Part shown: piece after piece, positions 13,538 through 22,758 of the stretch
Position numbering within the stretch: position 1 is the stretch's first letter
Layout of the letters: each line of letters opens with the position of its first letter
From: an uncultured Bacteroidia bacterium
Lineage (GTDB): Bacteria > Bacteroidota > Bacteroidia > Bacteroidales > UBA932
Direction: 5' to 3'
NCBI GenBank assembly: GCA_902797895.1
Contig: CADBUS010000112.1
Location: 1-25,847 of the forward strand
DNA length: 25,847 nucleotides
Notes under the pieces: generated by a model
Told to the model about the DNA's origin: nothing
The model's input: only the letters and a program-made list of their open reading frames with translations
Database searches by the model: none
Position numbers and translations under genes: made by a program

Positions 13538-15709
13538 TTACGATATAGCGGAGTAGTCTTTCTGCTCTTTACCGGCTTTGCGCAACGCCCTTAGTTGCAG
13601 CGTAAGCAGCTTATTCTCATCTTTTTGAAGCAGAGGATCCTCCTCCAAAATCTTTAATGCTGTGGCTCTTGCGTTATCCAAGAGAGTGCCATCTTTATAG
13701 AGAGAGGAGATATGCAAATCTATTGCGAGTCCGCTCTGCGATGTTCCCTCTATATCCCCCGGGCCGCGCATTTTCATATCCTCCTCTGCAAGTGTAAATC
13801 CATCTGTGGTTGAGCACATCAGCTCAATTCTGCGCTTGCTCTCCTTACTCAGTTTATAGCCGCTCATAAGTATGCAGTAGGATTTGTTTGAGCCCCTGCC
13901 GACTCTCCCTCTTAGCTGGTGCAGCTGGCTAAGCCCGAACCTCTCCGCACTCTCAATTACCATAACTGTTGCATTTGGAACATCTACTCCAACCTCTATT
14001 ACGCTTGTGGCCACGAGTATGTTGGCTTTTCCGGATGTAAATAGCTCCATATCAATGCTCTTGGCATCTGCTTTAAGCTGGCCGTGAACTACTGCCGTTA
14101 TGTATTGCGGAGTTTTGAAATACTCTATAATCCGCATATAGCCTGCCTCAAGATTCTCGTAATCCATCTTCTCGCTCTCCTTTATCAACGGATATACAAC
14201 ATATACCTGCCTCCCCAAATCTATCTGCTGCTTCATAAAGTTAAATACCTCCAGCCTTTGATTTTCCCAAGCGTGGGTGGTAACTATTGGTGTGCGGCCG
14301 GGTGGCAACTCATCCAAAATGCTCACATCCAAATCTCCATAGAGCGTCATAGCCAAAGTTCTTGGAATAGGGGTTGCAGTCATAACCATTATGTGAGGGG
14401 GCGGGGCCTCTTGGTTTTTACTCCAGAGTCTGCTTCTCTGCTCTACTCCAAAACGGTGCTGCTCATCTATTACGGCCAATCCTAACTTGTTGAATTTCAC
14501 ATTCTCCTCTATAAGGGCGTGAGTGCCTACAATAATACCAATCTCTCCGCTTTCAAGCTCCGCTAAAATTTTTCTTCTCTCTTTGGCCTTTGTGCTGCCT
14601 GTAAGTAGCGCAACCTTTACATTTGTGGCTGCCAAGAATTTACTTATACTTGTAAGATGCTGATTGGCAAGTACCTCTGTGGGCGCCATAACGCAGGCCT
14701 GATAACCGTTGTCTATTGCTATAAGTGAGAGAAGTACTGCAACCAAAGTTTTACCGCTCCCCACATCTCCCTGCAGCAGACGGTTCATCTGTTTGCCGCT
14801 GCGCATATCCTCTCTCATCTGTTTTATCACTCTCTTTTGCGCTCCTGTAAGTTGGTAAGGAAGAGCATTATAGCAACTGTTAAACTCATCTCCCACCTTG
14901 CTCATTACAATTCCGCAACCTTGGCTGAGCCGCATATTTTTCTGTTTGAGCAAACTGAGTTGCAGATAAAATAACTCCTCAAATTTTAGCCTCTTTTGAG
15001 CAGCTTCAAGCTCTTGATTATTGGATGGAAAGTGAATCCATTTTAGTGCCTGTGCAATAGAGCAGAACCCCTTGCGCTGAATAATTGAGGGGGGCAAAGT
15101 CTCCTGCAGATGCGGCAGAACTTTTTCCAGCAACAACCCCTCTGCCTTTGTTATGGCCTTTATTCCAAGTCCGTTATTTCTGAGCTTTTCTGTTACGCTG
15201 TAAATACCTGCCATTGAGCCGGCTCCATAGCTTATTGCCTGCTCCGGAGGGTAGAGTTCCGGATGTACCATATTCAAAGTTCCGTTAAACTCAGTAATCT
15301 TTCCAAAGGCAATAAACTCCTCCCCCTTTTTAACCTTATCTACAATCCATTTAAGGCCGCTGAAAAATACAAGTTCAATACTTGCTGTGGCATCTGTAAG
15401 CATTGCAACAAACCTGCTTTTGCCTCTTACAAAGCCCCCTTTGGCTCCGGCTTTTGGAGAGGGACCTACAATGGCGGTGGCCGTTATGGTTCCTCTAATT
15501 TGAACGTATGAGCCGGAAGATGAAATTGTTGCCCCAGATGTCAGGACCTCTTTTATAGGATATACTTTAGATTTGTCTATCCAGCGGAATGGAAAGTGAT
15601 AGAGCAAATCTCCAAAGGTGCTAATGCCAAGCTCTTTGGCGAGCAGCTCCGCTCTCTTTGGCCCCACGCCTGCCAAATATTTTATATCGGTCTCTAAAAT
15701 CTCATTCAT
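13538..15709 (-). CDS. recG: ATP-dependent DNA helicase RecG
   Basis: A 723-residue superfamily 2 helicase that remodels stalled forks, Holliday junctions and R-loops. A helix-hairpin-helix-like start (YLAGVGPKRAELL) leads into the OB-fold wedge domain at about residues 50-165. Helicase motifs follow: Walker A GDVGSGKT (314-321), DEQH (415-418), TATPIPRTLAMT (444-455) and QLRGRVGRG (598-606). A small low-complexity insert (SPKAGAKGG) sits in the wedge and makes the protein slightly longer than the ~690 of E. coli. The frame extends to a TTG at 15718, but that codon lies within a -7 promoter match, so ATG 15709 is chosen. It converges on the MFS gene with a 7-bp gap and no hairpin terminator, and diverges from pdxA over 57 bp. 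Confidence 0.96.
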   Translation of the reverse strand: MNEILETDIKYLAGVGPKRAELLAKELGISTFGDLLYHFPFRWIDKSKVYPIKEVLTSGATISSSGSYVQIRGTITATAIVGPSPKAGAKGGFVRGKSRFVAMLTDATASIELVFFSGLKWIVDKVKKGEEFIAFGKITEFNGTLNMVHPELYPPEQAISYGAGSMAGIYSVTEKLRNNGLGIKAITKAEGLLLEKVLPHLQETLPPSIIQRKGFCSIAQALKWIHFPSNNQELEAAQKRLKFEELFYLQLSLLKQKNMRLSQGCGIVMSKVGDEFNSCYNALPYQLTGAQKRVIKQMREDMRSGKQMNRLLQGDVGSGKTLVAVLLSLIAIDNGYQACVMAPTEVLANQHLTSISKFLAATNVKVALLTGSTKAKERRKILAELESGEIGIIVGTHALIEENVKFNKLGLAVIDEQHRFGVEQRSRLWSKNQEAPPPHIMVMTATPIPRTLAMTLYGDLDVSILDELPPGRTPIVTTHAWENQRLEVFNFMKQQIDLGRQVYVVYPLIKESEKMDYENLEAGYMRIIEYFKTPQYITAVVHGQLKADAKSIDMELFTSGKANILVATSVIEVGVDVPNATVMVIESAERFGLSQLHQLRGRVGRGSNKSYCILMSGYKLSKESKRRIELMCSTTDGFTLAEEDMKMRGPGDIEGTSQSGLAIDLHISSLYKDGTLLDNARATALKILEEDPLLQKDENKLLTLQLRALRKAGKEQKDYSAIS

Positions 15710-15715
15710 CTGCCA

Positions 15716-15723
15716 CAAAGATA
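15716..15723 (-). promoter_or_regulatory. Candidate -7 element of recG, implying a very short leader
   Basis: The minus strand reads TATCTTTG, an exact TAnnTTTG match. The expected start is near 15710, next to the ATG at 15709, so the mRNA would be almost leaderless. No -33 TTTG is present. Confidence 0.35.
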
Positions 15724-15766
15724 GAGAGAAAATTTTGTAAATTGCACCCTTAACAGAAAGTTGAAT

Positions 15767-16855
15767 ATGAAGCAGAAATTAGTTATAGGAATTACCCAAG
15801 GAGATAGTAACGGCATTGGGTATGAGGTAATTATAAAAGCCCTTTCCAATGCGGCAGTTTTGGATATGTTTACTCCTGTGGTTTACGGCTCATCAAAAGC
15901 CTTTGGCGTTTACCGCAAGCAAATACCAGAAACAGAGAACATTAACACAAACATTATAGTAAGTGCCAAAGATGCTCACCCAAAGCGTGTGAATATAGTG
16001 AACTGTACTGAGGAGGATTTGCCGATAGAGCCGGGGGTTTTAACACACTCCAGCGCCAAGGCAGCTATTGCCTCTTTGGAAATGGCTGTGGCAGAGGCCA
16101 AAGCAGGCTATCTGGATGTGATAGTTACAGCTCCTTTCAGCAAAAAGGGGGTAACTTTGGAGCATTTCAAATACCCTGGCCACACAGGTTATCTGATTGA
16201 AACTTTTGGTGCACAAGACGGCCTTATGTTTATGTGTTCAGAGAGTTTGAGAGTGGGTGTAGTAACTATGCACCTACCTTTGCGCGATGTTTCAGATGCT
16301 ATTACTACAGAGCTTATTTTAAGCAAGTTGCGTCTTATGAATCACTCTTTGAAGAGAGATTTTTGCATAGAGCATCCTAAAATTGCGCTACTCGGCCTCA
16401 ATCCGCACGCAGGAGATAGGGGGTTGCTCGGCGACGAGGAGATTAACATAATAATACCGGCAATAAAGGCCGCCAAAGAGGAGGGGATAGAGGCTTTTGG
16501 TCCTTTTCCTCCCGATGGTTTCTTTGCAGCCACAATGCAGCATCAGTATGATGCTGTGCTGACTATGTATCACGATCAGGGGCTTATACCATTCAAGACA
16601 CTCTCATTTGATACAGGAGTGAACTTTACAGCAGGACTTCCTATCGTAAGAACATCTCCTGACCACGGAACAGCCTTTGACATTGCAGGGCAGAATAGGG
16701 CGAATCCACGTTCAATGCTCAGTGCAATATATTTGGCTATAGATGTTTACCGCAATCGCGAGAGGTATGACGAGATTCACGCCAACCCTCTAAAGCCGCA
16801 CAATTTCGGCCACGATGAGCCTCGCCTTCCAAAGCCTTCTGAAATGGAGCAGTAA
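15767..16855 (+). CDS. pdxA: 4-hydroxythreonine-4-phosphate dehydrogenase
   Basis: A 362-residue NAD-dependent enzyme of the DXP-dependent pyridoxal 5'-phosphate pathway. It oxidises 4-phosphohydroxythreonine, and the product is condensed by PdxJ. The N terminus ITQGDSNGIGYE is typical. The three metal-binding histidines of the family are visible: His169 (MHLPLRD), His214 (NPHAGD) and His269 (MYHDQG). The substrate loop PGHTGY lies at about 137-142, and SPDHGTAFDIAG near 297-308. The ATG at 15767 is preferred over the in-frame TTG at 15761. It is the first gene of a tightly packed plus-strand cluster; rnhA starts 15 bp after its stop. No clear promoter is visible in the 57 bp shared with recG. 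Identification is secure. Confidence 0.95.
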   Translation: MKQKLVIGITQGDSNGIGYEVIIKALSNAAVLDMFTPVVYGSSKAFGVYRKQIPETENINTNIIVSAKDAHPKRVNIVNCTEEDLPIEPGVLTHSSAKAAIASLEMAVAEAKAGYLDVIVTAPFSKKGVTLEHFKYPGHTGYLIETFGAQDGLMFMCSESLRVGVVTMHLPLRDVSDAITTELILSKLRLMNHSLKRDFCIEHPKIALLGLNPHAGDRGLLGDEEINIIIPAIKAAKEEGIEAFGPFPPDGFFAATMQHQYDAVLTMYHDQGLIPFKTLSFDTGVNFTAGLPIVRTSPDHGTAFDIAGQNRANPRSMLSAIYLAIDVYRNRERYDEIHANPLKPHNFGHDEPRLPKPSEMEQ

Positions 16856-16870
16856 AACGGATAGCAACCT

Positions 16871-17344
16871 ATGGTAAAGCGCCCTCCAATATATTTATAT
16901 ACAGATGGTTCTGCAATAGGCAATCCCGGCCCTGGCGGCTGGGGGGTGGTGCTCAAGTGCGGGGAGCTCTATAAAGAACTCTCTGGCGGAGAGCCACATA
17001 CAACCAATAACAGAATGGAGCTGAAGGCTGTTATAGAGGGGCTAAAGGCAATAAAATGGAAGAATGCCACCGTTTATGTGTGGTCAGACTCCTCATACGT
17101 AGTAAATGCAGTTAAGGAGGGGTGGCTTGAAAAATGGTTTATGACCGATTTCAAGAATAAGAAAAATGCAGATTTATGGCTTGAATATATGGCTGTGGCG
17201 CAGGGCTTTAGCTTAACTTTCAATTGGTTAAGAGGGCACTCCGGTCATCCGGAAAATGAGAGATGCGATACCCTTGCTCTCTCTCAGGCGGAACACTACA
17301 GCCTATCTAAGCAATCCAAGGATAATTTGGTAGAACAACAATAA
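16871..17344 (+). CDS. rnhA: Ribonuclease HI
   Basis: A 157-residue RNase HI that cuts the RNA strand of RNA-DNA hybrids, removing R-loops and helping primer removal. The four catalytic acids are all present: Asp12 (YTDGSAIGNPG), Glu50 (NNRMELKA), Asp73 (VWSDSSYV) and Asp133 (ENERCDTLA), with the catalytic His in the GHSGH loop at 122-126. A basic-Trp segment (about 84-100) matches the substrate-handling protrusion of E. coli RNase HI. Its length is that of the single-domain bacterial enzyme, with no N-terminal hybrid-binding domain. It sits between pdxA (15 bp) and gpsA (4 bp), so translation is probably linked. Confidence 0.96.
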   Translation: MVKRPPIYLYTDGSAIGNPGPGGWGVVLKCGELYKELSGGEPHTTNNRMELKAVIEGLKAIKWKNATVYVWSDSSYVVNAVKEGWLEKWFMTDFKNKKNADLWLEYMAVAQGFSLTFNWLRGHSGHPENERCDTLALSQAEHYSLSKQSKDNLVEQQ

Positions 17345-17348
17345 CAAT

Positions 17349-18365
17349 ATGGCAACAAGCAATATACTATCCGGCAAAAATCTCAGATATGCAATGATTG
17401 GAAGCGGCAGCTGGGCTACTGCTTTGGTTAAGTTGCTGATGAATCATCAGGAGAGAATAGCCTGGTTCATAAGAGATCAGAAAAATATAGACCGCGTTAT
17501 GAAAAACCATCGCAATAAGGTCTATTTAAGCTCTGTAATCCTTGAGCCTGAGAGGCTTATAATGTCAACAGATTTGAATGAGATTGTAAGTTGGGCAGAT
17601 GTGCTTATCTTCTGCATCCCATCTGCTTACTTTATTGAGGTTATGGATAGGTTGAAGCTCCCTTTGGATGACAAATTCATAGTATCTGCAATTAAGGGTT
17701 TTGTGGGGGAGAATATGACCATCGCCGAGTATTTTCACAAAGAGCATAATATACCTTACGACAGGATAGGGGTTGTGAGCGGCCCTTGCCACGCAGAGGA
17801 GGTGGGAATGGAGAGGCTTTCCTATCTTACATTTACGAGCAAACATATAGATACTGCCAGAGTTCTCTGCGATGAGTTCCGTTGCGATTATGTAAGAACT
17901 ATCGCCGGCACAGATATTTACGGAGTTGAGTATGCCGCCGCACTGAAGAACATATATGCTATTGCGGCAGGCATTTGCCATGGACTCGGTTATGGCGATA
18001 ACTTTACATCTGTGCTGATAACCTCATCTTTCAAAGAGATAGTGGCCTTCTTGAATGCCTCTCATCCGGATAAAAACAGAGATGTGCTGACCTCACCATA
18101 TTTGGGAGATTTGCTTGTTACAGGCTACTCGCAGTTTAGCCGCAACCGCACATTCGGTAATATGATAGGTAAGGGCTACTCTGTTCAAAGTGCTCAAATG
18201 GAGATGAATATGGTGGCAGAGGGCTACTATGCCACAAAAATCATACACCATATAAACCAGAAATTCAGGGTGGATATGCCTATTGCCGAGGCTGTTTATG
18301 AGATACTTTACGATGGCAAATATCCGGCATATATTATCAAACGCCTCACAGAGAAGTTGATATAA
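17349..18365 (+). CDS. gpsA: Glycerol-3-phosphate dehydrogenase [NAD(P)+]
   Basis: A 338-residue cytoplasmic enzyme that reduces dihydroxyacetone phosphate to sn-glycerol 3-phosphate for phospholipid synthesis. The Rossmann loop is MIGSGSWATAL (16-26). The family segments SAIKGF (about 113-118, with Lys116) and SGPCHAEEV (about 144-152) follow. The catalytic Lys200 is in AAALKNIYAIAAG, and the YLGDLLVT (251-258) and SRNRTFG (264-270) motifs bind substrate and cofactor. The SGPCHAEE form differs from the E. coli SGPTFA type but is what I expect in Bacteroidetes. It begins 4 bp after rnhA and is followed by pgi after 31 bp. Confidence 0.95.
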   Translation: MATSNILSGKNLRYAMIGSGSWATALVKLLMNHQERIAWFIRDQKNIDRVMKNHRNKVYLSSVILEPERLIMSTDLNEIVSWADVLIFCIPSAYFIEVMDRLKLPLDDKFIVSAIKGFVGENMTIAEYFHKEHNIPYDRIGVVSGPCHAEEVGMERLSYLTFTSKHIDTARVLCDEFRCDYVRTIAGTDIYGVEYAAALKNIYAIAAGICHGLGYGDNFTSVLITSSFKEIVAFLNASHPDKNRDVLTSPYLGDLLVTGYSQFSRNRTFGNMIGKGYSVQSAQMEMNMVAEGYYATKIIHHINQKFRVDMPIAEAVYEILYDGKYPAYIIKRLTEKLI

Positions 18366-18396
18366 CTATATGGTAAAGAGATAAAGAGATTTTGAT

Positions 18397-19689
18397 ATGT
18401 TGCAGTTATATACAGAGTTAGCAGAGCAGTTTGTAGATGAAAAAGAGTGCGTAGCTGCCAAAGAGGAGGCGCTGAGTGCTTTGCATACCCTTTTGGAGGG
18501 CACTGGGAGAGGTAGCAATATGAGAGGGTGGCTAAACCTACCCAATCCATTGGAGCGCAAAGAGATAGAGCAATGCAAAATGATAGCCCAGATGTGGAAC
18601 GGCACAATGGATGTTGTGGTGGTTATTGGCATTGGCGGCTCCTATCTTGGTGCCAAGTGTGCGCTTGAGGCATTTTCTCACAGCTTTGCCTCTGCCGGTG
18701 AGCGCAATTCGCCCCATATAGTATTTGCAGGCTACTCTCTCTCCGAGGATTATATGGCAGACCTGTTGGGCTATCTTAAAAAGAAATCGTATGCCATTAT
18801 AGTAATATCTAAATCGGGCACAACGCTTGAACCGGCCCTTGCTTTTAGAATACTTTATAATGAGATGGTTGCAAGGTTTGGGATAGAAGATACCCGCCGC
18901 CGTATTGTGGCTGTGACAGATGCCTCCAAAGGTGCGCTCAAGAGTATGGCAGACAGGTATGGCTTTATGACTCTTACAATACCCGATGATGTGGGTGGGC
19001 GTTACTCTGTACTCTCGGCAGTAGGACTGCTCCCTATTGCAGTAGCCGGTTTTGATATAGAGGCTCTGCTTGGCGGAGCGGCTCAGGCAAAAGAACAAAT
19101 GGTTAAATTTGAGCAAGATAATCCTGTTATAAGATATGCTGCACTTAGGAATTTGATGTACCGCTGTGGCAAAAAGATAGAGGTATTCATCAACTATCAC
19201 CCCAAACTCAAATATTTGGGCGAGTGGCTAAAACAGCTCTTTGCAGAGAGCGAGGGGAAGGAGCATAAAGGGCTATTCCCTACCACATTGGATTTTACTG
19301 CAGATTTACATTCTGTAGGGCAGTATATTCAAGATGGCGAGCGTATTATGTTTGAGACCGCCGTTCTGGCCGGCAGTAAGGAGGTTGAGGTTGCCATACC
19401 ATCTTCCATAGATAATATGGATGGGCTTAACTACCTTACAGGTAAAACATTGGAGGATATAAACAGGTGTGCGGAGGCCGGAGTAAGGCAGGCACACATA
19501 TCGGGAGGAGTGCCGAATATCTATATAGAGATGGAGAGAATCGATGAGTGGAATATGGGGCAGCTCTTCTTTTTCTTTGAACTTTCTTGCGCTGTATCTG
19601 CCTATATGCTTGGGGTTAATCCCTTTGACCAGCCGGGTGTGGAGGTTTACAAGCGCAACATATATAGGTTGCTCGGCAAACCGCAGTAG
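18397..19689 (+). CDS. pgi: Glucose-6-phosphate isomerase
   Basis: A 430-residue phosphoglucose isomerase interconverting glucose 6-phosphate and fructose 6-phosphate. It contains GIGGSYLGA (78-86), the phosphate-binding loop SKSGTT (138-143) and VGGRYSV (199-205). A Glu in the ESEGKEHKG segment (284-292) would be catalytic, and His305 (DLHSVGQ) and the C-terminal NPFDQPGVEVYK with the final active-site Lys are also present. The size is that of the shorter bacterial form rather than the ~550-residue E. coli type. It lies within the pdxA-addA cluster, 31 bp after gpsA and 23 bp before addB. With the phosphohexomutase and MFS gene upstream it fits a hexose-phosphate theme. Confidence 0.96.
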   Translation: MLQLYTELAEQFVDEKECVAAKEEALSALHTLLEGTGRGSNMRGWLNLPNPLERKEIEQCKMIAQMWNGTMDVVVVIGIGGSYLGAKCALEAFSHSFASAGERNSPHIVFAGYSLSEDYMADLLGYLKKKSYAIIVISKSGTTLEPALAFRILYNEMVARFGIEDTRRRIVAVTDASKGALKSMADRYGFMTLTIPDDVGGRYSVLSAVGLLPIAVAGFDIEALLGGAAQAKEQMVKFEQDNPVIRYAALRNLMYRCGKKIEVFINYHPKLKYLGEWLKQLFAESEGKEHKGLFPTTLDFTADLHSVGQYIQDGERIMFETAVLAGSKEVEVAIPSSIDNMDGLNYLTGKTLEDINRCAEAGVRQAHISGGVPNIYIEMERIDEWNMGQLFFFFELSCAVSAYMLGVNPFDQPGVEVYKRNIYRLLGKPQ

Positions 19690-19712
19690 GCACTAAATAA
19701 TCTGCTCAAAGT

Positions 19713-22700
19713 ATGGAGAATCAGTTTCTTAGGCAGGTAGCTTCCTATTTTAAGGATAACTCCGTTGTCAGCAGCTATACCTTTGTTTTTCCAAACAGAA
19801 GAGCCTCGCTGTTTTTCAAGAAATATATAGGGGAACTATCTGATAAACCGCTCTTTGCACCAAGGATAGTTACAATATCCGAGCTTTTTGGCTCTCTGAC
19901 AGAGTTGCAAAGTTTGGATGAATTATCGCTACTATTCAGGCTTTGGAAAGAATATACTGCCTTGCAGCGTAGCAGACAGATAGCAGCCGGAGTGGCAGCA
20001 GAAAATGTTGAGATTGAGCCTATTGACGATTTTTTCTACTGGGGTAAAATACTGCTCTCAGACTTTAACGATATAGATCAATATCTGATAGATGCCTCAT
20101 CGCTCTTTACCAATATAAATGATATTTCAAATATAAAGCAAGATTACAGCTACCTGACAGATAACCAGATAGAGGCGCTTAAAAAGTTGGTTGGGCTGCG
20201 GGAAGGGTTTGAGAAGAGGGAGGTTAAACGCCGCTATTTTGATATTTGGGATATGCTTTTGCAGCTCTACACCAACTTTAGAACGGAGTTGGTAAGTAGC
20301 GGCAAGTGTTACCCGGCGTTGCAGTATAGGATTGTGGCAGAGGCTGTTATGGAGAGGAAAACCACAGAGCCGGCCACTCTCTTTGAGAGCCACTATGCAA
20401 CTGTGGCAGAAAATCTTGATAAGATAGAGAGGATTGTATTTATAGGCTTTTCTGCACCAACTGAGTGCGAGAAGCAGCTGATGCGATTCTTTAAGCGCAA
20501 GAACCAAGCCGCTGATGGTGAGTGCACTCTCTTCTTTTGGGATTACTACTCCAAATGGGTTAAGGCTCCGCAGAATAAATCCTCTATGCTTATAAGCAGT
20601 TGTGTAGATGAGTTTCCGGCGGTGGAGTTGCCTCTGCCCAATGGCGGAGTGACTGAGGGTGAGTGCCTCTTTGAGGCAATATCGGTTACCGGCCCAACAG
20701 AGCAGGCTATGGTTACAGGCCGGCTACTCAACCGGTTAGAGCAACTATCAGAGCCAATCAATACCGCCGTGGTGGTCTCTGATGAGAATCTGCTACTCCC
20801 ACTTTTGGGTGCTATTCCCAAGGGGGCAGAAGTCAATATCACAATGGGTTTTCCGCTTAAATCCACCTCGTTATACTCTCTCTATGCAGCCCTTGCAGAG
20901 TTACATATCAAGGCCTCAGATAGAGCAGGGCAGAAGATTATTGCAGGGCAAAGCCTTATAAAGATACTCCAACACCCTTATATCAAAGCAATTGGTAAGG
21001 CCGCCGCAGATAAGTTGAGCAAGCAGATATTAGATACCAATATGCTCTATATAAAGGCAAGTGCCCTACAAGATGAGACCTTTGCACCCTCTGTTGCAGA
21101 AGCACCGGCAGCCTTTAAGGAGTTTTTGACCCTAATGCTATTTCCAAATGAGGAGTCGCTCAAAGCTATATCGCTATACCACAGGAGATTATTCACTCTT
21201 ATTATGCCTTTTGTGGAATCGCAGGATAGAGGCTTTATAAATTGCTATCTCGATATTTTAGATAGGATAGAACTCTCGGAGATAGAGTTGCAAAAGATTA
21301 AGGTTATTTATGGGGTGATAGGGGCAGCAGTAAAGAGTGCAACAGTGGCCTTTAGAGGAGAGCCGCTCAAAGGGTTGCAGATAATGGGGCCATTAGAGAC
21401 ACGAGCACTTGATTTTGAGAATATTATATTCCTCTCCTTTAATGAGGGGGTATATCCGGCAAATGGTGAGCAGAGCAGTAGCATTCCATACTTTTTGCGC
21501 CGCGCCTTTGGTATGCCTACATACGAGAACAACGATAGTATCTCATCATATAATTTTTACCGCCTCTTGCAGAGAGCAAAGAGAGTTTTTATGATTTATG
21601 ATACTAATAGCGAGGATATTAAGACCAAAGAGGAGAGCCGTTTTATTAAGCAGCTTAAATATGATTTTGGTGCAAAGGTGAAGGCTAAAGAGTATCTCTA
21701 TGCTCTTCCAACTCCGGCCGGGCCACTAATGGATAGTCTATATATATCAAACAGAGAGCAACTTGCAAACCTTCAAAGATTTTTTGACAGCAGTAATGGT
21801 AATGAGCTCTCTGCCTCTTCTCTCAATAACTATATTGATTGTGAGCGCAGATTTTACTTTGATAAAATCTTAAAGATTAAGGAGCAAGATGAGCTCAGCG
21901 ATAGTGTAGATGCCTCAAACTATGGCACTATATTCCACTATGCAATGAAGAGTCTCTATGACCAAGCTGCTCTGCCAAAGGGAGATAATCTATTTGAACT
22001 AACAAAGAGCGGGCTTGAGGCACTCTATGAAAAGATTTGCAAAAAGGATTCGGATTATTTAGATAATATTATAGCTCAGGCATTTAGGCAAGAGCTGAAG
22101 ATAAACACCGTGGAAGGGGAAAACCTGCTTATCAGAGAATCTGTAAAGCAGTATATTAAAAATACCCTCAAGGCCGATATTAAGTTAATTCAAAAGAGAG
22201 GAGAGGGTATTAACCTTGTGGGCAATGAGTATCAGATTTTTTACAGGTTGGCCGGAGCCAAATTAAAGGCTGTACTTGATAGAGTGGAGCAGTATAAATC
22301 CAGGCTTTGCGTATGCGACTATAAGTCTGGCACTTTCTTGGATAAAGTAGAGCAGAGTGCTTATGATAAAACTGTTGAGAGTTTGAGCGATGCAAACTTT
22401 TCTGCCACCCTTGATAAGATGTTTGAAAAAGAGGGCAAGCGAGATAAGCTCCACACCATTCTATTTCAGATGATGCTCTACGCACTACTGCTAACAAAGC
22501 ACTTAAAGTGGAATGGTAGTGTGGAACTTGCTGTATATCAGCTTAAAGTGGTGGATAAATTTGGCCCTGTAAATATGATGGTAAATGAGGAGAAGATAGC
22601 CGAGTTTGAGAAGAGGCTATCCAAACTCATTAAAGAGATAGAGGATAAATGTGTTATCCTTGAGCGTTCTGCTTTTGCAGCAGCTCAAAATGAAAAGGCC

Positions 22701-22757
22701 TGCGCATATTGTAATTATGCCGGATTGTGCAAGCGTAAAACAGCTAAAAGAGAGTAG
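19713..22757 (+). CDS. addB: AddB-like helicase-nuclease subunit (PD-(D/E)XK, Fe-S)
   Basis: A 1014-residue protein that fits the AddB subunit of the AddAB double-strand-break resection complex. The N terminus SYTFVFPNRRASLFFKKYI sits where Walker A would be but has no GKT, so this half is an inactive helicase-like scaffold. The C-terminal PD-(D/E)XK nuclease is visible as His742 (GTIFHYAM), Asp856 (AVLDRV) and CDYKSG with Asp869 and Lys871. Four cysteines, Cys710 (YIDCERRFYF) and Cys997, Cys1000, Cys1006 (CAYCNYAGLC), match the 4Fe-4S staple of AddB. The stop is one base before the ATG of the UvrD-like addA. In databases it may appear only as a PD-(D/E)XK nuclease family protein. The AddB-family call is strong; Chi recognition in this organism is unknown. 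Confidence 0.88.
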   Translation: MENQFLRQVASYFKDNSVVSSYTFVFPNRRASLFFKKYIGELSDKPLFAPRIVTISELFGSLTELQSLDELSLLFRLWKEYTALQRSRQIAAGVAAENVEIEPIDDFFYWGKILLSDFNDIDQYLIDASSLFTNINDISNIKQDYSYLTDNQIEALKKLVGLREGFEKREVKRRYFDIWDMLLQLYTNFRTELVSSGKCYPALQYRIVAEAVMERKTTEPATLFESHYATVAENLDKIERIVFIGFSAPTECEKQLMRFFKRKNQAADGECTLFFWDYYSKWVKAPQNKSSMLISSCVDEFPAVELPLPNGGVTEGECLFEAISVTGPTEQAMVTGRLLNRLEQLSEPINTAVVVSDENLLLPLLGAIPKGAEVNITMGFPLKSTSLYSLYAALAELHIKASDRAGQKIIAGQSLIKILQHPYIKAIGKAAADKLSKQILDTNMLYIKASALQDETFAPSVAEAPAAFKEFLTLMLFPNEESLKAISLYHRRLFTLIMPFVESQDRGFINCYLDILDRIELSEIELQKIKVIYGVIGAAVKSATVAFRGEPLKGLQIMGPLETRALDFENIIFLSFNEGVYPANGEQSSSIPYFLRRAFGMPTYENNDSISSYNFYRLLQRAKRVFMIYDTNSEDIKTKEESRFIKQLKYDFGAKVKAKEYLYALPTPAGPLMDSLYISNREQLANLQRFFDSSNGNELSASSLNNYIDCERRFYFDKILKIKEQDELSDSVDASNYGTIFHYAMKSLYDQAALPKGDNLFELTKSGLEALYEKICKKDSDYLDNIIAQAFRQELKINTVEGENLLIRESVKQYIKNTLKADIKLIQKRGEGINLVGNEYQIFYRLAGAKLKAVLDRVEQYKSRLCVCDYKSGTFLDKVEQSAYDKTVESLSDANFSATLDKMFEKEGKRDKLHTILFQMMLYALLLTKHLKWNGSVELAVYQLKVVDKFGPVNMMVNEEKIAEFEKRLSKLIKEIEDKCVILERSAFAAAQNEKACAYCNYAGLCKRKTAKRE

Positions 22758-22758
22758 T

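Noticed and set aside
15710..15718. TTG start extending RecG by three residues
   Set aside because: The codon lies inside the -7 promoter match, and an ATG follows three codons later.
18370..18384. Four-codon mini-ORF between gpsA and pgi, possible leader peptide
   Set aside because: Too short, no attenuator hairpins around it, and no runs of regulatory codons.
18538..19200. 220-codon minus-strand open frame inside pgi
   Set aside because: It overlaps conserved Pgi motifs on the other strand and has no family resemblance; a shadow of codon bias.
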